Origin: Tessaracoccus rhinocerotis
Lineage (GTDB): Bacteria; Actinomycetota; Actinomycetes; Propionibacteriales; Propionibacteriaceae
DNA length: 64,000 nucleotides
Assembly: GCF_007197885.1 (NCBI RefSeq)
Contig: NZ_VKKG01000006.1
Location: 62,001-126,000, forward strand
Direction of reading: 5' to 3'
Shown here: one piece after another, positions 25,608-33,979 of the stretch
Position numbering within the stretch: position 1 is the stretch's first letter
How the letters are laid out: each line of letters starts with the position of its first letter
The notes under the pieces: generated by a model
What the model was told of the DNA's origin: nothing
The model's database searches: none
What the model saw: the letters and a program-made list of their open reading frames with translations, nothing else
Program-made: the position numbers and the translations under genes

Positions 25608-27532
25608 CACAGCTCCTCAGCCAGCTCGGTTGCGTGGATCTCGGACTCGACCCACTCGGGCGGGTGTGCAGGGGCCGGAGCATCGTCGTCGTCCTCGAAG
25701 GAGGAGATGACATAGCGGTAGCGCTCGCTGGTGGCGAGCAGCTCCGAGTGCGTTCCGACGGCGACGACGCGGCCACGGTCCATGAGCGCCACACGGTCGG
25801 CGAGCGCCACCGTCGACGGGCGGTGGGCGACGATCAGCACCGTGGTGTCCCCGAGCGCCTCGTCCAGGGCCTCGGTGACCTTGGCCTCCGTGTGCACGTC
25901 GAGCGCGGACAGCGGGTCGTCGAGGAGCATCAGCCGCGGCCGGGCGGCGATCGCGCGGGCCAGCGCGAGGCGCTGCCGCTGGCCGCCCGAGAGGCCCTGG
26001 CCCTCCTCGCCGATGACGGTCTCGACGCCGGAGTCGAGCTCGCGCACGAAGTCCGATGCCGCGGAGACCTCCAGCGACTGCCGCAGCATCTCCTCCGACG
26101 CGTCCGGGTCGCCCAGCAGGACGTTGTCCCGGATGGAGGCGGAGAACAGCGTCGGGTCCTCGAAGGCGACGGTCAACTGCTCGCGCAGGTGGTGGCGTGA
26201 GACCTCCCGGACGTCGACGCCGTCGACGAGGATGGAGCCGGAGGTCACGTCGTAGAGGCGGGAGGCGAGGTTGATCAGGGTGGACTTGCCGGAGCCGGTC
26301 AGGCCCACCAGCGCCATCCGCTCCCCCGGGTTCACCTCCAGGTCCAGACCGGTGAGGAGGGGGTCCTCGCCGGGTCCCTGGTCGTCGAAGCGGAACGTGA
26401 CGTTGCGGAACTCCAGGCGCGCGCCGTGCGGGGCGCCGTCGCGGGGGGTGGGGATGGTGGTGGGGTCCGTGGGGTCGGTGATGCGCGGGTCCCGGTCCAT
26501 GACCTCCTTGTAGCGGGCCAGCGCACTCAACGCGTCCAGCGAGAAGGCGACCAGGAACCCGAGGAAGGAGACGGGATTTCGCAGGATGGTGGCGGTCGCG
26601 AAGAACGCGACCACGCCGCCGATGGTGACCCAGCCGAGGGCGGCGAACCAGATGGCCACCACCAGGCAGATGGCGATCACCAGGTTGGGGATCAGCGTCA
26701 GCCAGCGGAACATGCGGGCGTCGGCGAGGCCGCGCGCCACCTCCAGGTCGCGCAGCTCCTCGGCCTGGCTGCCGAACTGCTCCAGGGCCTCCGGCGCGCG
26801 CCCGAACGCCTTCAGGATGCGGATGCCCTTGACGGACTCCTCGACCACGGTGGCGACGTCGCCCGACTTGTCCTGCGCACGCCGTGTCAGGCGCGTGTAC
26901 TGACGCTCGAAGCGCAGCATCAGGAACACCAGTGGCGCCGACCCGACGAGGAACACCCCGGCCAGGATGACGTTGGTGCCAGCCATCAGGACGGTGCCGA
27001 CAATGATCATCACGACGTCGTTGATCAGCATGATCAGGCCGAAGGCGAACCAGCGGCGGATCAGGTTCAGGTCCTGCGTGACGCGGGTCAGGAGCTGGCC
27101 GGAGGGCCACTGGTCGTGGAACGTGGTGTCCAGGTCCACGAGGCGGGAGAACAGGGCCATGCGCGCGCTGAACTCCGTGGTGGTGGAGGCCGGGATCATG
27201 ACCATCCGGCGCAGGAACACCATCGCCGCCTCGAACAGTCCGAGGCCTCCTACGAGCAGGGTGGCGGGCAGTAGCGCGCCCCGGTCACCGGCGGCGATGG
27301 GTCCGTCGATGAGGCGCCCGAGGACCTGGGGCATCAGGAGTGCGGCGGCGGACCCGACGATGGTCGCCAGCAGGGCCAGCACCAGCCGGCCGAAGTGCGG
27401 CCGGGCGTGCGGGATGATGACTCCGAGGAGTTCCGGGAGCGGGGGGACCTGAGGCCTGGTCGAATCCCGTTGCGTGCCCACCGTCGCCCTCCACTCCCCA
27501 CCGTGCCGCCCGATTCTGGGCAGCGCGGACAT
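25607..27532 (-). CDS. ABC exporter half-transporter, degenerate ATPase site
   Basis: A 641-aa half-transporter: membrane domain (~50-340) and ATPase domain with Walker A GLTGSGKSTLINL, signature LSGGQRQR, Walker B LMLLDDPLSALD and H-loop VAHRPSTVA. The catalytic base after Walker B is Asp instead of Glu, the mark of the degenerate site in heterodimeric exporters such as TM287/288. ATG 27532 has AGGGGG upstream; GTG 27481 with GGAGGG 6 nt upstream is a good alternative and would remove 17 residues. It lies 68 nt after a radical SAM gene on the same strand. Confidence 0.9.
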   Translation of the reverse strand: MSALPRIGRHGGEWRATVGTQRDSTRPQVPPLPELLGVIIPHARPHFGRLVLALLATIVGSAAALLMPQVLGRLIDGPIAAGDRGALLPATLLVGGLGLFEAAMVFLRRMVMIPASTTTEFSARMALFSRLVDLDTTFHDQWPSGQLLTRVTQDLNLIRRWFAFGLIMLINDVVMIIVGTVLMAGTNVILAGVFLVGSAPLVFLMLRFERQYTRLTRRAQDKSGDVATVVEESVKGIRILKAFGRAPEALEQFGSQAEELRDLEVARGLADARMFRWLTLIPNLVIAICLVVAIWFAALGWVTIGGVVAFFATATILRNPVSFLGFLVAFSLDALSALARYKEVMDRDPRITDPTDPTTIPTPRDGAPHGARLEFRNVTFRFDDQGPGEDPLLTGLDLEVNPGERMALVGLTGSGKSTLINLASRLYDVTSGSILVDGVDVREVSRHHLREQLTVAFEDPTLFSASIRDNVLLGDPDASEEMLRQSLEVSAASDFVRELDSGVETVIGEEGQGLSGGQRQRLALARAIAARPRLMLLDDPLSALDVHTEAKVTEALDEALGDTTVLIVAHRPSTVALADRVALMDRGRVVAVGTHSELLATSERYRYVISSFEDDDDAPAPAHPPEWVESEIHATELAEEL

Positions 27533-27600
27533 GCTACCCCCTGGAGCAACCGCTTTCACGGAGGTCGGGCAGGGCTCGCGGAACTCGCTCGGGACCGCCG

Positions 27601-28782
27601 TCAGTCCCTGGCGGGCGTCGCCACCGCGTCGCCGGCGGGGACGTAGGCGCAGCCCGGGTCCTCGGCGAGCGGGTCGCCGTTGACGGCGTAGGCGCGGGAA
27701 CGGGACCCGCCACACACCTCGCGGAACTCGCACGTGCCGCACCGGCCGCCGAAGCCGTCGGGCGCGCGCAGGGCCCGCATCACGGGCGCCTCCCGGTAGA
27801 TCTCGGTGACGGGGGTGACCCGGACGTCGCCGGCCACGTGGGGCAGGAACCCCGACGGGTACACCTTGCCCTTGTGGTCCACGAACATGAAGCCGCGCCC
27901 GGAGTTGACGTCGATCGGCGGCCGCGCGGGACGCTCGCGCACCGGCACCCCGCGCAGGGCCTCGGCCGTGAGCTCGGTGAGCCGGCGGTGGAGCTCGCCA
28001 CGGCCTGCCGAGGGATCCTCCCCCGCGGCGGCGGCCACCTCGCGCTGCAGCACCACCCGCCGGAAGTGGGGCGCCTCGGTGGTCTTGATCGCCATGAAGC
28101 GGGCGACGTCGGCGAGCCAGTGCAGCACGTCCTCGATCTCGTCGGCCGTCAGGGTCTCCAACTGCTGGCCGCGGCCCGTCGGCACCAGGAAGAAGACGCT
28201 CCACAGCTGCCCGCCCAGCTCGATGACGTCGCGCAGCAGGGCCGGTAGCTCCTCGACGGTGGAGCGGGTGACGGTGGAGTTGACCTGCAGCCGGAACCCG
28301 GCGTCCTTGACCCGTTGCGCCGCGACGCGGGTGGCGGCGTAGGTGCCCTCGAAGCCGCGGAACGCGTCGTGCGTGGCCGCGCGAGCGCCGTCGAGGGAAA
28401 GGGAGATCGCCTTCGCGCCGGCCTCGCGCAGGCCGGCGAGCCGGTCGACGGTCAGGTTCGGCGTCACCGACGGGGACAGCGCCATCGAGAGGCCGAGGCC
28501 CGTGCCGTGGCGGACCAGGTCCTCCAGGTCGGGGCGCTCGAACGGGTCGCCGCCGGTGAGCACCACGAGGGGGTGCGGTGCGGGGAAGCTCGCGATCCCG
28601 TCCAGGAGCGCCTTGCCCTCCGCCAGCGTGAGCTCGCCCGGGTTGCGGCGCGTGATGGCGTCAGCACGGCAGTGCAGGCAGGCGAGCTGGCAGGCGCGGG
28701 TGACCTCCCAGATGACGATGAACGGACGGTCGTGGACGTCGTGCCGCTGCCGGCGGATGGCGCGCGAGGGGGCGAGGGTCAC
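27601..28782 (-). CDS. Radical SAM/SPASM domain protein (TIGR04053-like)
   Basis: A 393-aa radical SAM enzyme. The 4Fe-4S site CQLACLHC (C31, C35, C38) binds S-adenosylmethionine, followed by LTGGDPFERPDLEDLV and SLSLDGA. The C-terminal SPASM-like region carries more cysteines (GRCGTCEFREVCGGSRSRAYAVNGDPLAEDPGC) for an auxiliary cluster. The sequence belongs with the PqqE/NirJ/AhbC-like group. These act on peptides or tetrapyrroles, and the target here cannot be told. No small precursor peptide gene is visible next to it. GTG 28782 is leaderless-type, with TAGGAT 6 nt upstream. Heterodimeric ABC exporter genes follow. Confidence 0.85.
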   Translation of the reverse strand: MTLAPSRAIRRQRHDVHDRPFIVIWEVTRACQLACLHCRADAITRRNPGELTLAEGKALLDGIASFPAPHPLVVLTGGDPFERPDLEDLVRHGTGLGLSMALSPSVTPNLTVDRLAGLREAGAKAISLSLDGARAATHDAFRGFEGTYAATRVAAQRVKDAGFRLQVNSTVTRSTVEELPALLRDVIELGGQLWSVFFLVPTGRGQQLETLTADEIEDVLHWLADVARFMAIKTTEAPHFRRVVLQREVAAAAGEDPSAGRGELHRRLTELTAEALRGVPVRERPARPPIDVNSGRGFMFVDHKGKVYPSGFLPHVAGDVRVTPVTEIYREAPVMRALRAPDGFGGRCGTCEFREVCGGSRSRAYAVNGDPLAEDPGCAYVPAGDAVATPARD

Positions 28783-28788
28783 GTCCAG

Positions 28789-28794
28789 ATCCTA
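28789..28794 (-). promoter_or_regulatory. Leaderless-type -10 box (TAGGAT) for the radical SAM gene
   Basis: On the minus strand TAGGAT is followed by 6 nt and then the GTG start at 28782, leaving no room for a ribosome binding site. Confidence 0.6.
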
Positions 28795-28868
28795 ACCACG
28801 GGCGAATGTGTGGATTCGGCGCTCGTGGGTGCCCGGCCGGGCGTGGGCTGCGACGTCGCGGCGCCGGT

Positions 28869-30059
28869 TCAGGCGCTCCCGCGCGCCTCGCTCGCGGTCG
28901 GGTCCTCGCCCAGCGGACGGGCCGCGAACGACTCGAGGGTGAACGGGTGGACGCCGTCGGTGGGGTCGGCCAGGGAGGACTTCAGGCGCTGCAGGGCGGC
29001 GAGTCCGGCGCCCACCGCCGCGGAGAACTGGTCCAGCTCCGAGACCCGGACCGACGGGGTGCGTGCGACGTTCTCGCTGATGGTGGTCACGAGGTCGTCC
29101 ATGAAGTGGTGCGCCACGGGCGTCAGCGCCCCGGCGACCACGACCACACCGGGGTCGACGACGGCAGTGGTCAGCGCCAGCGACGGCGCCATCTGCGCCA
29201 CGTAGGACCGCATCCGGGCGAGCGCCCGCTGGTCGCCGTCGAGGATGGCGCGGACGCCGTCGCCGATGGGGTCGTCGGAGTCCATGAACGGCTCCAGCCA
29301 GTCCATGTCCACCTCGGTGGGGATGAAGTGGTTGTGGGAGAGGTCGCCCGCACCGCCGTGGGCGCCGCCGCGCGGGACCCCGTCGAACATGAGGCCGAGG
29401 GTGGGGCGCCGGCCGAGCTGGATGAGGAGGATGTCCCCGTGGTCCTGCGCGGCGCCGACGAGGTGTTCGGCGTAGGCGGCGGCGCGGACGTCGTTCACGA
29501 CGAACGTGCGCGCACCGATGGCCTCGCCCCACAGCGTCACGGGGGCCTTGCCGTTGACCTCGGGCATCGCCGCGGACTCGACCATCAGCCCGTCCGGTCC
29601 GACGTTGCCGGTGACCGACAACCCGGCCAGCCACAGGGGCGCCGCTCCCCCGAGCGCCTCGTCGGTGACCTCGGCGATGGCCCGCGTCCGGAGGTCCTCG
29701 TCGACGCCCCGGGGCAGGCGACGCTCCACCTTCGCCTGCAGGCTCCCCTCCAGGTCGAAGCGGACGCACCGCACGGCCCGACCGCCGACGTCGATCCCCA
29801 GTACGGAGCCCTTCGGGATCACCAGCGAATAGACCTGCGCGGGCCTGCCCGGCCCGCCGTCGGTGGAGCGGCTGGAGGCCACCCAGCCCTTGGCCTCGAG
29901 GCCCCGGAGCACCTCACCCAGAGGCGCCGGCGTGAGCCCCGTGGCATTCGCGAGCGCCGAGATCCGGCGGGGTCCCTCGTCCAGCGCGGAGACCACCAGG
30001 AACTCGTTCCACTTCCGGACCGAATTGGGATCCGCGCGTCTCAGGGTCGATTGCGCCAT
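28869..30059 (-). CDS. ROK-family transcriptional regulator
   Basis: A 396-aa protein with an N-terminal winged helix (KWNEFLVVSALDEGPRRISALANATGLTPAPLGEVLRGLEAKGWV) and a ROK sugar-kinase-like domain (GIDVGGRAVRCVRFDLEG; GLSVTGNVGPDG). The usual ROK zinc motif CxCGxxGCxE is absent, and the loop that should hold it reads GAHGGAGDLSHNHF, so the sensor half looks divergent. ATG 30059 (MAQSTLRRADPN) is preferred to the longer GTG/CTG readings. It is divergent from treY (110 bp between starts), so control of trehalose or glycogen metabolism is a reasonable guess. Confidence 0.83.
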   Translation of the reverse strand: MAQSTLRRADPNSVRKWNEFLVVSALDEGPRRISALANATGLTPAPLGEVLRGLEAKGWVASSRSTDGGPGRPAQVYSLVIPKGSVLGIDVGGRAVRCVRFDLEGSLQAKVERRLPRGVDEDLRTRAIAEVTDEALGGAAPLWLAGLSVTGNVGPDGLMVESAAMPEVNGKAPVTLWGEAIGARTFVVNDVRAAAYAEHLVGAAQDHGDILLIQLGRRPTLGLMFDGVPRGGAHGGAGDLSHNHFIPTEVDMDWLEPFMDSDDPIGDGVRAILDGDQRALARMRSYVAQMAPSLALTTAVVDPGVVVVAGALTPVAHHFMDDLVTTISENVARTPSVRVSELDQFSAAVGAGLAALQRLKSSLADPTDGVHPFTLESFAARPLGEDPTASEARGSA

Positions 30060-30157
30060 TGGGCCATCGTGACACGACCCGACCCGGATCCGGGCGAGGC
30101 CCAGCGTTTGCGGGCGCCTCCGGCGCCGAAGCACCGGCCCTGCGGACCCTTCGAGCC

Positions 30158-30163
30158 TAGAGT
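30158..30163 (+). promoter_or_regulatory. Leaderless-type -10 box (TAGAGT) for treY
   Basis: TAGAGT ends 6 nt before the GTG at 30170, so the transcript probably begins at the start codon. Confidence 0.6.
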
Positions 30164-30169
30164 GGGCTC

Positions 30170-32905
30170 GTGAGCCCGAATCCGACCCCGACCTCCACGT
30201 ACCGGCTGCAACTGCACGCCGGTTTCACCTTCGACGACGCCGTGGCGCAACTGGACCACCTCGCCGCACTGGGGGTCAGCCACGTCTTCTGCTCCCCGAT
30301 CCTGCAGGCTGCCCCCGGCTCGATGCATGGCTACGACGTCGTGGACCATTCACACATCTCGGACGAGCTGGGTGGGGAGGCGGGCTTCCGGCGGCTGGCG
30401 GCGGCGGCGCACGCGCGGGGTCTGGGCGTCGTCGTCGACGTGGTGCCCAACCACATGGCGGTGCCGACCCCGCTGTTCCTCAACCATGAGCTGTGGGAGG
30501 TCCTCAAACAGGGCTCGGACTCCCCATTCGCGCGCTGGTTCGACGTCGACCTCACCGGCTCCCAGGCCATCCTGATGCCGGTGCTCGGCAACCGGATCGG
30601 GCAGGAGCTGGAGGCCGGCACCATCTCCGTGGAGGAGCGGGAGGTTCCCACCGCCGACGGCGGCACCGTGGTAGAGCCCGTGGTGGTCCACTTCGACCAC
30701 GTCTTCCCGATCCGGCCCGGCACCGAGGACCTGCCGATCGAGAAGCTGCTGGAGGCGCAGTGGTACCGGCTGGCGCACTGGAAGGTGGGCAGCGAGGAGC
30801 TCAACTACCGGCGCTTCTTCGACGTCGACACCTTGGCCGCGGTCCGGGTGGAGGACGACGGCGTGTTCGAGGCCACCCATCGGCTGCTCGTCGAGCTGCA
30901 CGAGGAAGGGCTGATCGACGGCTTCCGCATCGACCACCCCGACGGCCTGGCCAATCCCCGCCAGTACTTCGCGGACCTGCAGGCCTTCACGGGTGGCTGC
31001 TGGGTGGTGGTGGAGAAGATCCTCGAGGCCGACGAGGCACTGCCGGAGTTGTTCGACTGTGCCGGCACCACCGGATACGACGCGCTCCTGCGCGTGAGTG
31101 GCCTGTTCCAGGACGCGGCCGGCCTGTCCCGCCTGAACGCCCTGTGGGAGCGGGTCTCCGGCGTCGGCGAGTGGTTCGGCTCGGTGCTCATGCAGGCCAA
31201 GCACGAGGTGATCTCCTCGATGCTGTTTGCGGAGGTGAACCGGCTGACCTCGATGGCGGTGGCCATCTGCGACGGCGACATCCGGCTGCGTGACCACACG
31301 CGCCGTCAACTCCGCAACGCGATCGGTCGGCTGCTGGTGGAGATGGACCGCTACCGCGCCTACGTCGAGCCCGGGATGGCGGCCCCCGAGCAGGAGCGCG
31401 CGGTCCTCGTGGAGGCGGCGGACCGGGCGCGACCCAACCTCGCGGCCGACGAGCTGGACACGCTGGACCTGATCGTGGCACTCGCCTGCGGGGATCCCGG
31501 CACCGGCGACGAGGAGCAGGGCGCGGAGACCCTCCCCGAGCCGGGCCACGGCCCCGTGACCACCGAGCTCCGTGACCAGGCCATGGACACCCGCGAGCTG
31601 AGGGCCGAGTTCATGGTGCGGTTCGCACAGACCTGCGGGCCCGTGATGGCCAAGTCCAAGGAGGACACCGCGTTCTACCGGTGGAACAGGTTCATAGGGG
31701 TGAACGAGGTGGGCAGCGAGCCCACGATGGTGGGCATCACCACGGACGGCTTCCACGACTTCTGCTCTGCGCTGACCGCCACCTGGCCCTCGACGATGAC
31801 CACGCTCAGCACCCACGACACCAAGCGCTCCGCGGACGTCCGCGCCAGGCTCTCCACGCTCACCGAGTACCCCAAGGAGTGGGAGGTGTGCGTGACCGAG
31901 CTGCGGGCGGCCACCGACGAGCTGCGCTCGGATCCGCTCGACGGCGCCACGGAGCTGTTCGTCTGGCAGACGCTCGCGGGCACCTGGCGGCTGCCCGGCA
32001 CGGCGGCCGGTGAGGAGCCGATCTCGGCCGAGCGGCTGAGTGCGTACCTGACCAAGGCGATGCGCGAGGCCAAGTGGCACACCACGTGGACCGAACCCGA
32101 CGCCGCCTACGAGGAGGCGGTCATCGCCCTGGCCCTGCACGCGTTGGACGACGAGGCGTGCGCGGCGGCCTTGGACACCTTCACCGAGACGGTCGCCGGC
32201 TCCGTGCGCGCCAACGTGCTCGGCCAGGCGCTGCTGCAGCTGACGATGCCCGGGGTGCCCGACACCTACCAGGGCTGCGAACTGGTGGACCTGTCGCTGG
32301 TGGACCCCGACAACCGCCGCGAGGTGGACTACCGCCTGCGCCGCGACCTCCTCGCCGGATTGGACTCCACCGCCGATCGACCAGGGCACCGCGCGCCCGC
32401 ACCCACCGCTGATCGACCAGGGCACCCCGCGCCCGCACCCACCGCCGATCGACCAGGGCACCCCGCGCCCGTACCCACCGCTGATCGACCAGGGCGCCCC
32501 GCGCCCGCACCCACCGCTGATCGAGTAGGGCGCCCGGCGCCCGTGTCGAGATCCCTCGACGCCGAGAAACTCCTGGTGACCTCCCGTGCGCTGCGGCTGC
32601 GCTCCGAGCACCCGGACGCGTTCCGGGGTGACTCATCGGAGTACCGGCCGGTGGCCACCACCTCCGGCCACGCCGTCGCGTTCGCCCGTGCTCGGGCCGG
32701 TGCCGAGGAGGTCGCGGCCATCACCGTCGCCACCCGGCTGCCGTCCCAGCTGGGCGAGCAGGGCTGGGCCGAGCACAGGATCATCCTTCCCGACGGCCAG
32801 TTCCGCGACGTCCTGACCGGCCAGCCTGTCTCCGGCGGCGAGACCCGTCTGGCCGACATCCTGGGCGACCTCCCCGTCGCGCTGCTGGTGCCGGCCTCAG
32901 CCTGA
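30170..32905 (+). CDS. treY: Maltooligosyl trehalose synthase
   Basis: A 911-aa GH13 enzyme that turns the reducing-end maltose of maltodextrins into a trehalosyl unit. TreY signatures are present: STYRLQLHAGFTFDDA at the N terminus, VVDVVPNHMA, GFRIDHPDGL, VVEKILEADE and STHDTKRS. Between the catalytic domain and the C-terminal domain (residues ~735-795) lies a Pro/Ala/Arg-rich insert of five 12-residue units (TADRPGHPAPAP type). It is encoded by a 36-bp tandem repeat related to the intergenic repeats after treZ. The frame continues and the C-terminal domain follows normally. The partner gene treZ lies 7.4 kb away. Confidence 0.93.
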   Translation: MSPNPTPTSTYRLQLHAGFTFDDAVAQLDHLAALGVSHVFCSPILQAAPGSMHGYDVVDHSHISDELGGEAGFRRLAAAAHARGLGVVVDVVPNHMAVPTPLFLNHELWEVLKQGSDSPFARWFDVDLTGSQAILMPVLGNRIGQELEAGTISVEEREVPTADGGTVVEPVVVHFDHVFPIRPGTEDLPIEKLLEAQWYRLAHWKVGSEELNYRRFFDVDTLAAVRVEDDGVFEATHRLLVELHEEGLIDGFRIDHPDGLANPRQYFADLQAFTGGCWVVVEKILEADEALPELFDCAGTTGYDALLRVSGLFQDAAGLSRLNALWERVSGVGEWFGSVLMQAKHEVISSMLFAEVNRLTSMAVAICDGDIRLRDHTRRQLRNAIGRLLVEMDRYRAYVEPGMAAPEQERAVLVEAADRARPNLAADELDTLDLIVALACGDPGTGDEEQGAETLPEPGHGPVTTELRDQAMDTRELRAEFMVRFAQTCGPVMAKSKEDTAFYRWNRFIGVNEVGSEPTMVGITTDGFHDFCSALTATWPSTMTTLSTHDTKRSADVRARLSTLTEYPKEWEVCVTELRAATDELRSDPLDGATELFVWQTLAGTWRLPGTAAGEEPISAERLSAYLTKAMREAKWHTTWTEPDAAYEEAVIALALHALDDEACAAALDTFTETVAGSVRANVLGQALLQLTMPGVPDTYQGCELVDLSLVDPDNRREVDYRLRRDLLAGLDSTADRPGHRAPAPTADRPGHPAPAPTADRPGHPAPVPTADRPGRPAPAPTADRVGRPAPVSRSLDAEKLLVTSRALRLRSEHPDAFRGDSSEYRPVATTSGHAVAFARARAGAEEVAAITVATRLPSQLGEQGWAEHRIILPDGQFRDVLTGQPVSGGETRLADILGDLPVALLVPASA
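32375..32554 (+). repeat. Five 36-bp tandem repeats inside treY
   Basis: Units begin with GATCGA at 32375, 32411, 32447, 32483 and 32519, an exact 36-bp period (12 codons), so the reading frame is kept. The last unit (GATCGAGTAGGGCGCCC...GTGTCGAGATC) is nearly the same as the terminal unit at 42262 after treZ. An intergenic-type repeat has therefore expanded within a gene. Confidence 0.92.
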
Positions 32906-33358
32906 CCCGCCCGCAGCCGCCTCTGAGCGGCCGGGGGTGCTGCGGCTTGGCTGCAGCAGGCCCGCAATGACCGGGCCGAGGAGGATCGCAGCCAGGTACA
33001 CCCACACCCCCACCAGACCGAAGACCGGGACGACACCCTCCCCCAGACCGAGCAGGAACTGGCTCAGGGCCACCACCGCCATCCACACGGCGCCACGCGC
33101 GGCGCCGCGAGCCACCGACGGTACCTTCAGCAACCACCCGATGACGAGGGATACCAGGAACATCGCCACGGCGGCGAGCACGAACGTCAGGCTGATCTGG
33201 GTCAGGAGTGCCGGCGGAATGCTGCCGTCCTCCGGAGCCATTTCGTACGGGAACGGTAGTCCCAGGACGCGCCCCACGGCGGAGGCCGCCATCTGGGCGA
33301 GCTGGCCCACGAAGGCCAACAACAACCCGATGCCCAGATCGCCGAGAATTCTCCTCAT
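32897..33358 (-). CDS. Four-helix membrane protein of unknown function
   Basis: A 153-aa membrane protein with about four hydrophobic helices (IGLLLAFVGQLAQMAASAVGRVL; ISLTFVLAAVAMFLVSLVIGWLL; AVWMAVVALSQFLLGLG; GLVGVWVYLAAILLGPVIAGLL) and a Ser/Gly-rich C-terminal tail. I do not recognise the family. ATG 33358 follows an AGGGGG site, and a TAGAAT hexamer about 30 nt upstream on the minus strand is a likely -10 box. Its stop lies inside the end of treY, so the two genes overlap tail to tail by 9 bp. Confidence 0.65.
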   Translation of the reverse strand: MRRILGDLGIGLLLAFVGQLAQMAASAVGRVLGLPFPYEMAPEDGSIPPALLTQISLTFVLAAVAMFLVSLVIGWLLKVPSVARGAARGAVWMAVVALSQFLLGLGEGVVPVFGLVGVWVYLAAILLGPVIAGLLQPSRSTPGRSEAAAGGSG

Positions 33359-33586
33359 CGGATCCCCCTGTGTTGTCTTCGATTCTACTCCTCGGGTCTC
33401 TCTGACACCGGTGGAACGAGGACGGGTCCGGCTGGTTTCGGGGCCAACCCGGGCGGCGATCCCGGGACTGCATCGAATGGCCCATCCCCTCGGCGGAAGA
33501 TGGTGGATTCGGCCGATCCGGGGCGACGGGGCGCGCGCCTACCGTCGGAGGGTGTCCTGGACAGGGCAGGCCGAAGGGGGTGCGAG

Positions 33587-33934
33587 ATGGGGATCGACGT
33601 GGCGTTGGTGGCCGGGACCGTCTCCAGCGTCATCTTTGCGGCCAGCGTGCTGCCGATGCTCGTCAAGGCCGTCAGGACGCGCGACCTGTCCTCCTACAGC
33701 CTGGGCAACCTGTCGCTGTCGAACCTGGGCAACGTGGTGCACTCCGTCTACGTCTACAGCCTGCCCGCCGGCCCGATCTGGGTGCTGCACAGCTTCTACC
33801 TGGTCACCACCGGGCTCATGCTCGTGCTGTTCCTGGCCCACGGATGCCGCTCCCCCGGGCCCACCGACGGCGACGGGCCCGCCCATGCCGACGACGCGGA
33901 CGAGGCTCGGGCGGAGCACCCGATACTGGCGTAG
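33587..33934 (+). CDS. Small PQ-loop/SemiSWEET-like membrane protein
   Basis: A 115-aa protein with three helices (VALVAGTVSSVIFAASVLPMLV; GNLSLSNLGNVVHSVYVYSL; IWVLHSFYLVTTGLMLVLFL) arranged like one PQ-loop (triple-helix bundle) repeat. SemiSWEET sugar carriers are dimers of such a unit. The canonical PQ dipeptide is replaced (LP at the end of helix 1), so transport is not certain. ATG 33587 is preferred, with GAAGGGGG upstream; a longer reading to 33500 adds an Arg-rich stretch. The last 25 residues are acidic and disordered. Confidence 0.65.
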   Translation: MGIDVALVAGTVSSVIFAASVLPMLVKAVRTRDLSSYSLGNLSLSNLGNVVHSVYVYSLPAGPIWVLHSFYLVTTGLMLVLFLAHGCRSPGPTDGDGPAHADDADEARAEHPILA

Positions 33935-33979
33935 CGTTGGCACGACGACGCGACGCACGTTGACCGGCGAGGAGGCCGA

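Noticed and set aside
32341-32570. Sequencing or assembly error causing the treY repeats
   Set aside because: The frame is kept through all five units and the C-terminal domain follows normally; related units exist after treZ.
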